A DNA stretch of 51,973 nucleotides from JAOAPY01 sp041492185 (GTDB lineage: Bacteria > Acidobacteriota > Blastocatellia > Pyrinomonadales > Pyrinomonadaceae): positions 1 through 51,973 of the forward strand of contig JBGPWL010000024.1 of NCBI GenBank assembly GCA_041492185.1, given 5' to 3'. Positions within the stretch are counted from its first letter, which is position 1. Every line of letters starts with the position of its first letter. Shown piece by piece: positions 39,324 to 47,885 of the stretch. The notes beneath the pieces were generated by a model. That model made no database searches, was not told the DNA's origin, and saw only the letters and a program-made list of their open reading frames with translations. The position numbers were made by a program, and so were the translations under genes.

Positions 39324-39862
39324 GTTTGGAAAAGATCGCGCGGCGTTACGCGGTGGCTCTGGCGGATGCGGCAAGTAGCCCGGGCGAAGCGGAAGCGATC
39401 CAAACGGAGTTGTTGCAGTGGGAGTCTTTGATGCAGGCGAATCGCGAGTTGGAAGGCGCGTTCAAAGACCCCACCATCCCGTACGACCAGAAGAGGAACG
39501 TACTCACACAAATCATCGCGCGAACTCAACCGCGTGAGACGACCGCGAATTTCCTTCAAGTATTGTTGAAGAACGAACGAATGGCAGCATTAGCTGAGAT
39601 CAACAAGAAGTTCGCAGACGTGTTGAACGAGCGGGCGGGCGTTATCGCCGCGCAAGTCACAGTGGCTAGGCAAGTACCGGAGACGTCTAAAGAGGCGCTG
39701 ATTAAGAGGCTGGTCGAATTGACCGGCAAGCGTGTCCGAGTGACATTTGCGGTTGACGAGAAGTTGATCGGCGGAATCGTGACGAGGATCGGCTCGACGG
39801 TCTACGACGGATCTGTTCGGAATCAGCTTCGCGAGATAGAACGGGCACTTGCGGGCGAATAG
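39320..39862 (+). CDS. atpH: F0F1 ATP synthase subunit delta
   Basis: Couples the stalk to the top of the F1 hexamer. 180 residues: N-terminal helical domain starting IARRYAVALADAA and the C-terminal block KRVRVTFAVDEKLIGGIVTRIGSTVYDGSVRNQL, the OSCP/delta signature. The start is TTG at 39320 with AAGGAG 6 bp upstream, overlapping the atpF stop. atpA follows after 21 bp. Confidence 0.95.
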   Translation: MSLEKIARRYAVALADAASSPGEAEAIQTELLQWESLMQANRELEGAFKDPTIPYDQKRNVLTQIIARTQPRETTANFLQVLLKNERMAALAEINKKFADVLNERAGVIAAQVTVARQVPETSKEALIKRLVELTGKRVRVTFAVDEKLIGGIVTRIGSTVYDGSVRNQLREIERALAGE

Positions 39863-39883
39863 GAAGGGCGGACGAGGATCATT

Positions 39884-41473
39884 ATGGAGCCTATTAGAGC
39901 AAGCGAGATCAACGAGATTATTAGAAAGCAGATCGAGAAGTTTGAAGTTGGCGTCACCGTTAGCGAGGTTGGCACGGTGATCAAGGTGGGGGATGGAATT
40001 GCGGAGATCCACGGGCTAGAGAAGGTGATGGCCGGGGAGTTGCTCGAGTTCCCACATGATGTTCGGGGCCTGGCATTGAACCTGGAAGAAGACAAGGTTG
40101 GCGCGGTACTGTTCGGTGACTTCCAGGCGATCAAAGAAGCTGATTTGGTTAAGCGGACCGGGCGCATTATGCAGGTACCGGTTGGTGAAGCGTTGATCGG
40201 GCGAGTGGTTGATGCGCTCGGTAACGCGATCGACGATGGCGGCCCGATCATTACAGACAGCTTCAACGCAGTGGAGCGCATTGCTCCTGGCGTAGTTGAT
40301 CGACAGCCGGTGAAGGAGCCGCTGCAAACGGGACTCAAGGCAATCGATGCGATGGTGCCGATTGGCCGCGGGCAGCGTGAGTTGATCATTGGCGATCGGC
40401 AGACCGGAAAAACTGCGGTCGCAGTCGACACCATAATTAATCAAAAAGGCAAGGATGTAATTTGCATCTACGTCGCAATCGGACAGAAGGCATCGACCGT
40501 CGCTCAGGTTGTGAAGACTTTGCAGGATCATGGTGCAATGGATTACACGATCGTAGTGAAAGCCACAGCATCCGACCCCGCGGCAATGCAGTTTCTGGCG
40601 CCTTACTCCGGCGCGGCGATGGGCGAATATTTCCGCGACAGCGGCCGGCATGCACTAACTATCTACGACGATCTATCCAAACAAGCGGCTGCGTATCGTG
40701 AAATCTCACTGCTCCTTCGTCGTCCGCCGGGCCGCGAAGCGTATCCGGGCGACGTGTTCTATCTCCACTCGCGTTTGCTGGAACGAGCCGCGAAGCTGTC
40801 GGATGCGAAAGGCGGCGGTTCGTTAACCAGTCTTCCGATTATTGAAACGCAGGCAGGGGACATCTCTGCATATATTCCTACTAACGTGATTTCGATTACT
40901 GACGGCCAGATATTCCTGGAGGCGGATCTCTTCAATTCGGGCATCCGCCCGGGCATCAATGTCGGCAACAGTGTCTCGCGCGTTGGTGGTTCGGCTCAGA
41001 TCAAAGCAATGAAGCAAGTGGCTGGGTCACTGCGACTGGATCTCGCGCAATTTCGTGAGCTGCAGGCCTTCGCTCAATTTGGTTCCGACCTGGACAAGGC
41101 AACGCAATCGCAGCTCGCGCGCGGTCAGCGGCTGACAGAGATTCTGAAACAGCCGCAATATCAGCCGATGGGCGTCGAGAAACAGGTTCTGGTCATCTGG
41201 GCTGCGACCAAGGGGCACGTTGACGATATTGCCATCGAAGATGTGCGCCGCTTTGAAGCGGAACTCCTGCACTTCGTTGAGAATTCGCATCCCGCTCTGT
41301 TGGAGAGCATTCGCGAGAAAAAGGCGCTGACCGACGAGATTACATCGGACTTGGATCAAGCGCTCCGAGATTTCAAGCAACTTTGGAAAGAAAAGACCGA
41401 GAGCGCAGCGCGAGACACCGCTGTTCCAATCGTTGCGGCGGGCAGTTCTGCTCCAGTTAGGGTCGGTGCCTAG
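39884..41473 (+). CDS. atpA: F0F1 ATP synthase subunit alpha
   Basis: Regulatory nucleotide-binding subunit of F1. 529 residues. Walker A GDRQTGKT is at 170-177, the arginine-finger segment SVSRVGGSAQIKAMK near residue 370, and the N-terminal beta-barrel has KVGDGIAEIHGL. The final Ala/Gly/Pro-rich tail (after about 505) is slightly longer than usual. The gene is followed by atpG but not by atpD or atpC, so the catalytic beta and epsilon subunits, as well as a and c, must be encoded elsewhere. Confidence 0.98.
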   Translation: MEPIRASEINEIIRKQIEKFEVGVTVSEVGTVIKVGDGIAEIHGLEKVMAGELLEFPHDVRGLALNLEEDKVGAVLFGDFQAIKEADLVKRTGRIMQVPVGEALIGRVVDALGNAIDDGGPIITDSFNAVERIAPGVVDRQPVKEPLQTGLKAIDAMVPIGRGQRELIIGDRQTGKTAVAVDTIINQKGKDVICIYVAIGQKASTVAQVVKTLQDHGAMDYTIVVKATASDPAAMQFLAPYSGAAMGEYFRDSGRHALTIYDDLSKQAAAYREISLLLRRPPGREAYPGDVFYLHSRLLERAAKLSDAKGGGSLTSLPIIETQAGDISAYIPTNVISITDGQIFLEADLFNSGIRPGINVGNSVSRVGGSAQIKAMKQVAGSLRLDLAQFRELQAFAQFGSDLDKATQSQLARGQRLTEILKQPQYQPMGVEKQVLVIWAATKGHVDDIAIEDVRRFEAELLHFVENSHPALLESIREKKALTDEITSDLDQALRDFKQLWKEKTESAARDTAVPIVAAGSSAPVRVGA

Positions 41474-41529
41474 GAATCGTCTTCACCGGAGAAGAATCGA
41501 ATTTCGGCCCATAGTTTTTGTCGGCTTCT

Positions 41530-42420
41530 ATGCCCAACCTTTTAGACATTCGCCGCCGCATCAAGTCGGTCAAGAATACGCAACAGATCACGAAGGCGAT
41601 GAAGATGATGTCCGCGGCGCGGCTGAAACGCGCGCAGGATCGCGTTGTCTCAGCACGGCCGTTTGCCAACAAGATGATGGAAGTGCTGAGCGAGCTCGCG
41701 AGCCGGGCGGACGAGAGTTTTCATGATCCTTTGCTCGATGCGCGCGGCGACAATCGCTATCTGATCGTTCTCATTACAGCAGACAAAGGGCTATGCGGGG
41801 CGTTCAATACGAATTTGATCAAAGGGTCTCAGGCCTTCATGCGCGACAGCTCGACCAGGAAGATTGAGTTACTGGCGATTGGTCGAAAAGGAAGAGATTT
41901 CTTTCGGCGCAGGCATTTCACTGTGACCGGCGAGTACGTCGGACTAACCGGAAAAGGTCACGTCGAATTTTCCGAAGCCTTGGAAGTTTCTCGCGACGTG
42001 ATCAAGCGCTTCACTGAAGACGAAGAGATCGACAAGGTATTCATCATCTACAATGAATTCAAATCGGTGCTTCAGCAACGCGTGGTGATCGAGCAGCTTC
42101 TGCCGGTCAGTCGCGTGGCGGCGTTGAGCGAAGCCGAAGCGGCTACTGCCTCACCTACGAACCTGGTTGACTACATTTATGAGCAACCGCCTGCGGACAT
42201 TTTCAGTCGACTACTTCCGCGGATGGTCGAGACCCAGGTTTTTCGTGCACTGCTCGAATCCATCGCTTCAGAACACGGAGCGCGCATGACGGCGATGGAT
42301 TCCGCATCGAAGAACGCGAAAGAATTAATCGATACGCTGACGCTAAACATGAATCGCGTGCGGCAAGCCGCGATCACGAATGAGATTATCGAAATAGTCT
42401 CCGGCGCAGCGGCTTTGTAG
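41530..42420 (+). CDS. atpG: F0F1 ATP synthase subunit gamma
   Basis: Central rotor shaft, 296 residues. The N-terminus LLDIRRRIKSVKNTQQITKAMKMMSAARLKRAQ and the C-terminal FRALLESIASEHGARMTAMDSASKNAKELI plus NRVRQAAITNEIIEIVSGA form the antiparallel coiled coil. I started at the ATG 41530, since the TTG at 41518 adds four unconserved residues. It is the last gene of this partial atp operon, ended by an excellent terminator at 42454-42485. Confidence 0.97.
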   Translation: MPNLLDIRRRIKSVKNTQQITKAMKMMSAARLKRAQDRVVSARPFANKMMEVLSELASRADESFHDPLLDARGDNRYLIVLITADKGLCGAFNTNLIKGSQAFMRDSSTRKIELLAIGRKGRDFFRRRHFTVTGEYVGLTGKGHVEFSEALEVSRDVIKRFTEDEEIDKVFIIYNEFKSVLQQRVVIEQLLPVSRVAALSEAEAATASPTNLVDYIYEQPPADIFSRLLPRMVETQVFRALLESIASEHGARMTAMDSASKNAKELIDTLTLNMNRVRQAAITNEIIEIVSGAAAL

Positions 42421-42453
42421 GTTCACGCAATCACGCGACACGCGTAGACGGAC

Positions 42454-42485
42454 AGGGAAGCAGCGAATCGCGGCTTCCCTTTATT
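42454..42485 (+). terminator. intrinsic terminator after atpG
   Basis: AGGGAAGC (42454-42461) and GCTTCCCT (42473-42480) pair around an 11-nt loop with an inner GCG/CGC stem, followed by TTATTG. It lies 34 bp past the atpG stop. Confidence 0.8.
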
Positions 42486-42502
42486 GTTGATCGACGATTC
42501 TT

Positions 42503-42976
42503 ATGAAAAGCAGCGAGGTTGCCCCGCGATTGTTGCAGAGTCGTATCTGGCGCTACGCTCCGCTGGTGCTTTGGATGGCGGTTATCTTCTTCGCGTCGAC
42601 CAGCAAGTTCTCCGCTTCAAACACTGCTCTAATAATCCGACCGTTCCTTCGCTGGCTCTTTCCTCATATCAGCGACGAGCGAATCGCGCTCTTTCACTCT
42701 CTGGTGCGAAAGGCCGGACACTTCACGGAATATGCGATTCTTGGTTTGCTCGCCGTTCGTGCTTTCATTGCTTCATCCCACCTTAACCTGCGTCGCCATT
42801 GGTTCCTTGCTGTTTTCATTCTTGTTAGCGTTTACGCTCTGACAGATGAGTATCACCAGAGTTTCGTGCCGGCACGCACGGCATCTATCTATGACAGCTT
42901 CATTGACGTGGCCGGCGGACTGACCGCCCTGGTGTTGGCAATGTGGTGGCACCGAAGGGTCCCGAATATGGAGTGA
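42503..42976 (+). CDS. VanZ-like membrane protein
   Basis: 157 residues with four hydrophobic segments. The conserved family residues are in AVIFFASTSKF near TM1 (W-x-x-I-F-x-x-S), RKAGHFTEYAILGLL around helix 2, and DEYHQSFVPARTASIYDSFIDVAGG before helix 4, all standard for VanZ-like proteins. The reaction is unknown; the name comes from a teicoplanin-resistance gene, but most members are not resistance genes and no van genes are present. It stands between the atp terminator and the SPFH gene. Confidence 0.9.
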   Translation: MKSSEVAPRLLQSRIWRYAPLVLWMAVIFFASTSKFSASNTALIIRPFLRWLFPHISDERIALFHSLVRKAGHFTEYAILGLLAVRAFIASSHLNLRRHWFLAVFILVSVYALTDEYHQSFVPARTASIYDSFIDVAGGLTALVLAMWWHRRVPNME

Positions 42977-43066
42977 CCGGGCTCGCAAAGCGCGATCACG
43001 ACCCGGCATGTCCAAACGTGCGCCTACCGCAATGGCTGAAGCAAAGTCGCACTCCGGGCCCCTTCC

Positions 43067-43097
43067 TTGAACATCCCATCGGCTTTGCCCGTATAAT
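43067..43097 (+). promoter_or_regulatory. promoter candidate for the SPFH gene
   Basis: A perfect -10 TATAAT (43092-43097) lies 44 bp before the ATG, with TTGAAC (43067-43072) upstream at a 19-bp spacing. The Shine-Dalgarno AAGGAG follows near 43127. Confidence 0.6.
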
Positions 43098-43140
43098 GTG
43101 AACGCGGTTCCGCAAAGCCGCGCAAAAGGAGAATTTGAGA

Positions 43141-44214
43141 ATGGGAATACTTGACGCTATCCGCACGCAATTCATCGAGGTTATTGAGTGGCTCGACGAT
43201 TCGGGCAACACGATGCTCTATCGCTTTCCGGTTCACGATCAGGAGATCAAGAACGGGGCGCGGTTGACAGTTCGCGAGTCGCAAACGGCGGTCTTCGTTT
43301 TTCAGGGACAGATTGCCGACGTTTTTCCCCCAGGCTTGTACACAATTGACGGTGGCAACACGCCGATTCTTACGAAGCTTGGAGCGTGGAAGTACGGCTT
43401 CACTTCGCCGTTCAAGGCGGAAGTTTATTTCGTCAACACAAAGCAGTTTACCGATCTGAAATGGGGCACGCCGAATCCGGTGATGATGCGCGACGCCGAT
43501 TTCGGCATGGTACGTCTGCGCGCTTTTGGGATTTATACAATGCGCGTGGTCGATCCGCGCGCCTTCATCAAAGAGATTGCGGGCACAAATGCGCGCTTTG
43601 AAACCGAAGACATTGAAGGGCAGTTACGACGCACGCTCGTGAGCGGTTTCAGCGACGCGCTGGCAGAGTCGAAGATTGCCGCACTTGATCTCGCTTCACA
43701 CTACGATGAGCTGAGCCGCACGATGCGCGACAAACTCACCGACGAATTCAAGTCGTTCGGTCTCGAGTTGCCGAAGTTCGTCATTGAAAATATTTCCCTG
43801 CCGCCAGAGGTCGAAGCAGCGATGGACAAACGCACTTCGATGGGAGTCATTGGAGACGTCGGTCGCTATGCGCAATTTCAGGCCGCCGATGCGATGCGCG
43901 ATGCAGCGCAGAATCCCGGCGGCGGCGCGGGAACCGGAGCAGGACTCGGCGCTGGTTTCGCGATCGGAAATGCGATGGCCGGCGCGATGACAGACGCGAT
44001 GAAACGCAGTTCAGAACCATCGACGCCCGCAACGTCAGGCGGTGCCGGCGCGGCTACGGCTAAATGCGTGAAGTGCGGCGCCGCGTTGCCGGCGGGTTCG
44101 AAGTTTTGCAGCGAATGCGGGTCTTCACAAGCTCCGGCTAAGTGCTCAAACTGTCAGCACGAGCTAAAGCCCGGCGCGAAGTTCTGCGACGAGTGCGGAA
44201 CTAAGGTCGCATAA
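43141..44214 (+). CDS. SPFH-domain protein with two C-terminal zinc ribbons
   Basis: About 357 residues. The N-terminal part (about 30-230) is an SPFH/band-7-like domain of the virion-core/YdjI type: FPVHDQEIKNGARLTVRESQTAVFVFQG, then GTPNPVMMRDADFGMVRLRAFGIYTMRVVDP. A Gly/Ala-rich hinge (about 260-285, several GAG repeats) connects to two zinc ribbons, CVKCG...FCSECG and CSNCQ...FCDECG. YdjI homologues in Bacillus take part in a membrane-stress (phage-shock-like) complex; whether that holds here is not known. The ATG at 43141 follows AAGGAGAATTTGAG. It has its own promoter and a strong terminator. Confidence 0.88.
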   Translation: MGILDAIRTQFIEVIEWLDDSGNTMLYRFPVHDQEIKNGARLTVRESQTAVFVFQGQIADVFPPGLYTIDGGNTPILTKLGAWKYGFTSPFKAEVYFVNTKQFTDLKWGTPNPVMMRDADFGMVRLRAFGIYTMRVVDPRAFIKEIAGTNARFETEDIEGQLRRTLVSGFSDALAESKIAALDLASHYDELSRTMRDKLTDEFKSFGLELPKFVIENISLPPEVEAAMDKRTSMGVIGDVGRYAQFQAADAMRDAAQNPGGGAGTGAGLGAGFAIGNAMAGAMTDAMKRSSEPSTPATSGGAGAATAKCVKCGAALPAGSKFCSECGSSQAPAKCSNCQHELKPGAKFCDECGTKVA

Positions 44215-44245
44215 CCGAAGCGGACAGGTAGAATCTCAAAAAAGC

Positions 44246-44276
44246 AGGCCGGACGCTAAGACGTTCGGCCTCTTTT
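44246..44276 (+). terminator. intrinsic terminator after the SPFH gene
   Basis: AGGCCGGACG (44246-44255) pairs with CGTTCGGCCT (44262-44271), one G-U pair, with a 6-nt loop, followed by CTTTTG. Confidence 0.85.
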
Positions 44277-44366
44277 GTTGAGCTGGCCGAAGCCCTCCCC
44301 TTTTATTGGCCCTCGCGCACGGCGCGATGGTATGCTTGGCCGTCTCTTAATCCCTGACCAGGTCTA

Positions 44367-45635
44367 ATGCTAAGCAATTTCAAAAGTCTGCGCCGAGTCG
44401 TCATTACCGGCATGGGGTGTGTCACGCCGATCGGGATCGGACGCGAAGCGTTCTGGTCTGCGTTGCAACGTGGCGAAAGCGGCGTGCGCCGAATCGAGTC
44501 ATTCGATGTTTCCAACTCGCCGGTGAAGATTGCCGCGCAGGTGCGCGATTTCGATTGGCAGGCGCAGCTTACTGTAAAGGATCGCAAGCACGTCCCGCGC
44601 ACGGTGCCCCTGGCGTTGGCTGCGGCGCGCGAGGCGTTTGCGGACGCGGGGATTTCTCCCGAGAGTCTTTCAATTGAAGAACGACAACGGATCGGTGTTC
44701 AGCTTGGAACCGGCGGCGGCGGCCTGCCTTTCGTCGAGGACCATTACGCAATTTGGTACCAGGGAGGCTCCCATTCCAAGGCCAGCGTTTACATCATACC
44801 TGCCGCGACGCACGGCACGTTGTCGAGCGAGCTTTCGATGGCCTTTGAGCTGCGCGGCCTGTCGCACGTAATCTCGACCGGCTGCACCAGTTCGACTGAT
44901 GCAATTGCTTATGCGGCTCAGCACATAGCACTTGGGCGTCAGGATGCGATGATCACCGGCGGGGTGGATGCGCCGCTGGCGCCGGGAATTCTGGCGGGCT
45001 TCAATCTGCTGACCGTGCTGACGACTGAATGGAACGACGAGCCGCAGCGCGCATCGCGTCCGTTCACGCGCAATCGTTCCGGCATGGTGCTGGGCGAAGG
45101 CGCCTGGATCTACGTTCTGGAAGACTTCGAACGTGCGCAGAAACGCGGCGCGAAAATTTACGCCGAGATCACAGGTTATGGATCGACCTGCGACGCATAT
45201 CATCGGGTGCGTCTACAGGAGGGCGGCGACGAGCCGGCGCGCGCGATGGCCCTGGCGATGGCAGACGCCGGGATCGCGCCCGACGAAATAGACTACGTCA
45301 ACCTGCACGGCACCTCGACGCTGCTCAACGATCGCATTGAAACGAACGCGCTCAAGATCGCGCTGAACTGCAACTCACATCGGATTCCTATGTCGGCAAC
45401 AAAGTCGCAGATTGGTCATCCGCAAGGCGCAAGCGGAGCTGCCGGTCTGGGCGCCGCGCTGTGCGCGATGCAAACAGGTGTGATTCCTCCGACCATAAAT
45501 CTCGATGAACCGGATCCCGATTGCGACCTCGATTACGTCCCCAACGAAGCGCGCGAAGCGAACGTTAACGTCGCATTGTGCAACTGCATTGGTTTTGGAT
45601 CGAAGAACAGCGCGCTGGTGATCCAGAAAGTGTAG
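44367..45635 (+). CDS. beta-ketoacyl-ACP synthase (KAS II/FabF-like)
   Basis: Condensing enzyme that extends an acyl chain with a malonyl-ACP unit. 422 residues. The catalytic triad is Cys173 in STGCTSSTDA, His314 in NLHGTSTLL and His351 in QIGHPQGASGAAG, with the conserved Lys346 before the second His. It departs from housekeeping FabF: TGC replaces TAC before the nucleophile, and the DDYH segment common in fatty-acid elongation is not evident (CDAYHRVRLQEGGDEPARAM instead). Being clustered with a methyltransferase and a flavoprotein, it probably makes a specialised polyketide or lipid rather than fatty acids. No ACP gene is adjacent. The TAG stop lies inside the left arm of an inverted repeat. 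Confidence 0.9.
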   Translation: MLSNFKSLRRVVITGMGCVTPIGIGREAFWSALQRGESGVRRIESFDVSNSPVKIAAQVRDFDWQAQLTVKDRKHVPRTVPLALAAAREAFADAGISPESLSIEERQRIGVQLGTGGGGLPFVEDHYAIWYQGGSHSKASVYIIPAATHGTLSSELSMAFELRGLSHVISTGCTSSTDAIAYAAQHIALGRQDAMITGGVDAPLAPGILAGFNLLTVLTTEWNDEPQRASRPFTRNRSGMVLGEGAWIYVLEDFERAQKRGAKIYAEITGYGSTCDAYHRVRLQEGGDEPARAMALAMADAGIAPDEIDYVNLHGTSTLLNDRIETNALKIALNCNSHRIPMSATKSQIGHPQGASGAAGLGAALCAMQTGVIPPTINLDEPDPDCDLDYVPNEAREANVNVALCNCIGFGSKNSALVIQKV

Positions 45636-45698
45636 GGGCAGGGCTTGTCCCTGCCCGCCCATCTCTGATAATCGGGCAGGGACGAGCCCTGCCCCTAC
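45632..45698. repeat. 26-bp inverted repeat between ketosynthase and methyltransferase genes
   Basis: The left arm (45632-45657, beginning GTAGGGGCAGGGC) and right arm (45673-45698, ending GCCCTGCCCCTAC) are inverted copies with one mismatch and a 15-bp loop. The stop codon of the ketosynthase is in the left arm, and the methyltransferase ATG lies 5 bp past the right arm. Such GC-rich palindromes recur in acidobacterial and other genomes as dispersed repeats. Confidence 0.85.
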
Positions 45699-45702
45699 AA
45701 TC

Positions 45703-46413
45703 ATGTTTGCTCGCTTTCGCCAACGCAGCTACGAACTCGAGAACATAGACAAGGGCACCTACACGCCGGCCGAGTACGAAGGCTGCATCGTTGAGCTGCA
45801 GCGCGTGAACCAATGGTTGGGCGACGCGAGTGCGTTGCGTGACACGCTGTTGAAAGAAATCGAGCGTGCCGGGTTGCGATCGTTTTCGGTTCTGGATGTC
45901 GGCGCTGGCTCCGGAGAGCTGCTTAGGGTTGCGGCAAAATGGTCGCGTGAAACGAATCGCAGCGCGAGATTGGTCGGCTTGGAGCTGAATGAACGATCAG
46001 CGACCGCGATCCTCGAGGAATCGTGCGAATTTCCTGAAATTTCGGCAGTGCGGGCCGATGGATTCGCGCTTCCTTTTTCTGACGATTCCGTCGATTACGT
46101 CATCTCGTCGCTGACTCTGCATCACTTTGATGACGAAGGCGCGGTCAGGGTGATTCGCGAAATGGGCCGCGTTGCTGCGCGTGGGATTTTCGTAATCGAC
46201 TTGCATCGCAACCCGATGGCATACCTTTTCTACACGACCGTCGGCCGTTTGTTTCTACACAATCGATTGCTGCGCGAAGACGGCGCGCTTTCGATTTTGA
46301 AGAGTTTCAAGCCGGATGAAATGGAAGAAATTGGGCGACAGGCAGGTCTCGTCGGCGTAACCGTTAGGAAATATTTTCCCTCGCGTTTGGTTTTGAGCGC
46401 TCTGAGAGCATGA
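45703..46413 (+). CDS. class I SAM-dependent methyltransferase
   Basis: 236 residues with the Rossmann-like fold. Motif I is VLDVGAGSGELLRVA (about 63-77), the post-I acidic residue lies in LVGLELNE, motif II-like ADGFALPFSDDSVDYVISSLTLHHF is at about 122-146, and motif III-like GRVAARGIFVIDLH follows. It belongs to the Methyltransf_11/UbiE-like group; substrate unknown. The 5' leader is formed by an inverted repeat. Its TGA overlaps the ATG of the flavoprotein gene (ATGA), so both act in one pathway, likely on the ketosynthase product. Confidence 0.9.
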   Translation: MFARFRQRSYELENIDKGTYTPAEYEGCIVELQRVNQWLGDASALRDTLLKEIERAGLRSFSVLDVGAGSGELLRVAAKWSRETNRSARLVGLELNERSATAILEESCEFPEISAVRADGFALPFSDDSVDYVISSLTLHHFDDEGAVRVIREMGRVAARGIFVIDLHRNPMAYLFYTTVGRLFLHNRLLREDGALSILKSFKPDEMEEIGRQAGLVGVTVRKYFPSRLVLSALRA

Positions 46414-47594
46414 GTAGTTCGTTCGACTATGACGTGATCGTCGCGGGTGGAGGCCCTGCGGGCTCCAGCGCCGCGATCCGACTGGCAACGAGCGGCGCGC
46501 GAGTGTTGCTCGCCGAACAGAAAAAGTTTCCGCGCGCGAAACTCTGCGGCGAGTTCATTTCGCCTGAGTGCCTGCATCATTTCGAGCGTCTCGGCGTCAG
46601 CGATCGTATGGCGGCGGCGGGCGGCGCGCGTTTGACGCAGACTGTGTTCTATTCGCGCGGCGGTCGCAGCGTGAATGTGCCCAGCGAATGGTTCAGCAGC
46701 CAGGCCGGCGCGCTCGGTCTCAGCCGCGCCGAAATGGACAACAGATTGTTGGAACGTGCACGCGAAGCCGGCGCCGAGGTGCTGGAAGATACGCAAGTGT
46801 GCGGTTTAATAATCGAGGGGCAACGCATGAGCGGCGTGCGCTTCAAATCCGACAACGTTCTTAGCGATGCGACCGCGCCGGTGACGATCGATGCGACCGG
46901 CAGAACGCGCGCGCTGGCTCGGCGTCTTAACGGAGATCAAGGAAAGAAGAAACCGCGAACGCAGCGACCGCCATTCGTCGCTTTCAAGGCGCATCTTGAA
47001 AACGCGCAGGTCGCGCCGGGAGCTTGCGAGATTTATTTCTACCCGGGCGGCTACGGTGGCTTGAGCAGCGTCGAAAACGGACTCAGCAATCTTTGCTTCA
47101 TTGCTTCTGCAAGGGATGTGCGCGCTTGCGAGTCTGATGCGGAAAGAGTGATGCGCGAAGTGGTCACCAGAAATTCGCGCGCCGCCTACACGCTCGGTAG
47201 CGCGCAAACGCGCAGCGAATGGCTGGGCGTGTCGCTCGAAAGCTTCGGTCGCCGTGAACCGGTTCCCGCGGATGGGCTGCTGACAATCGGAGACGCCGCG
47301 GCCTTCATCGATCCGTTCACTGGCAGCGGGATGCTGATGGCTCTGGAAAGTGGAGAGGCTGCGGCCGGCGCCATCATCGCGCACCTGCAGAGCTTGAAAA
47401 CCGGGGCACCGTTTGACGGGCTCGCGCGCGAGTATCGTACTGCTTACCGCCGGCGTTTCGAGTCGCGTTTGCGAGTGTGTGCATGGCTGCGCCGCGCGGC
47501 CTTCATGCCGCGTATTGCCGAGGCAGCGATTCTGCTACTTGGCACGAGCGATCGCGTGCGGCGGAGACTCGCGCGCGCAACGAGAAAAGGATGA
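46410..47594 (+). CDS. FAD-dependent oxidoreductase (GGR/monooxygenase-like)
   Basis: 394 residues. The FAD fingerprint is VIVAGGGPAGSSAAIRLATSG (about 9-29), followed by AKLCGEFISPECL, a variant of the CGGG block of geranylgeranyl reductases. The ADGLLTIGDAAAFIDPFTGSGMLMALESGEAA segment binds the ribityl-phosphate. It is homologous to but distinct from the GGR-like protein at 19961-21178. In ketosynthase-methyltransferase clusters such enzymes hydroxylate or dehydrogenate polyketide or alkyl-aromatic intermediates. The gene is translationally coupled to the methyltransferase. The product is not inferable. Confidence 0.88.
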   Translation: MSSSFDYDVIVAGGGPAGSSAAIRLATSGARVLLAEQKKFPRAKLCGEFISPECLHHFERLGVSDRMAAAGGARLTQTVFYSRGGRSVNVPSEWFSSQAGALGLSRAEMDNRLLERAREAGAEVLEDTQVCGLIIEGQRMSGVRFKSDNVLSDATAPVTIDATGRTRALARRLNGDQGKKKPRTQRPPFVAFKAHLENAQVAPGACEIYFYPGGYGGLSSVENGLSNLCFIASARDVRACESDAERVMREVVTRNSRAAYTLGSAQTRSEWLGVSLESFGRREPVPADGLLTIGDAAAFIDPFTGSGMLMALESGEAAAGAIIAHLQSLKTGAPFDGLAREYRTAYRRRFESRLRVCAWLRRAAFMPRIAEAAILLLGTSDRVRRRLARATRKG

Positions 47595-47635
47595 GCGTTT
47601 AATGGAAGTCCATTCCTTTAAAAAGCTTGCCACAA

Positions 47636-47671
47636 CGCCGCTTTTGGAGTAAAAAGGCGGAGCGGTTTTTT
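47636..47671 (+). terminator. imperfect terminator after the ketosynthase operon
   Basis: CCGCT (47638-47642) can pair with AGCGG (47661-47665), with inner TTTT/AAAA pairing, followed by T6 (47666-47671). It lies 42 bp past the flavoprotein stop. The remaining 200 bp before the receptor gene contain no gene I can support. Confidence 0.5.
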
Positions 47672-47885
47672 CGTTCGAGTGCACCCGGTGCCTTCTCAAG
47701 GGGGCGTTGCTTTTAGTACAGCGGCGGCCGATCACTCCCCAAACACGCCGTAAGATAACTTTAGCGTGCAACGATTCTGTTTCGCAAAAGGTGTTGTCCG
47801 TAGGAGAACAATACTCCGCAATCGAGGTGACGCGGGAGTCCGCCCGTAGACCGGCTCTTATCTTAAGCTTAAGGAGAATACGACG

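Noticed and set aside
42503..42976. VanZ as evidence for glycopeptide resistance
   Set aside because: VanZ-like proteins are common in sensitive bacteria, and no vanA, vanH or vanX is present in the window.
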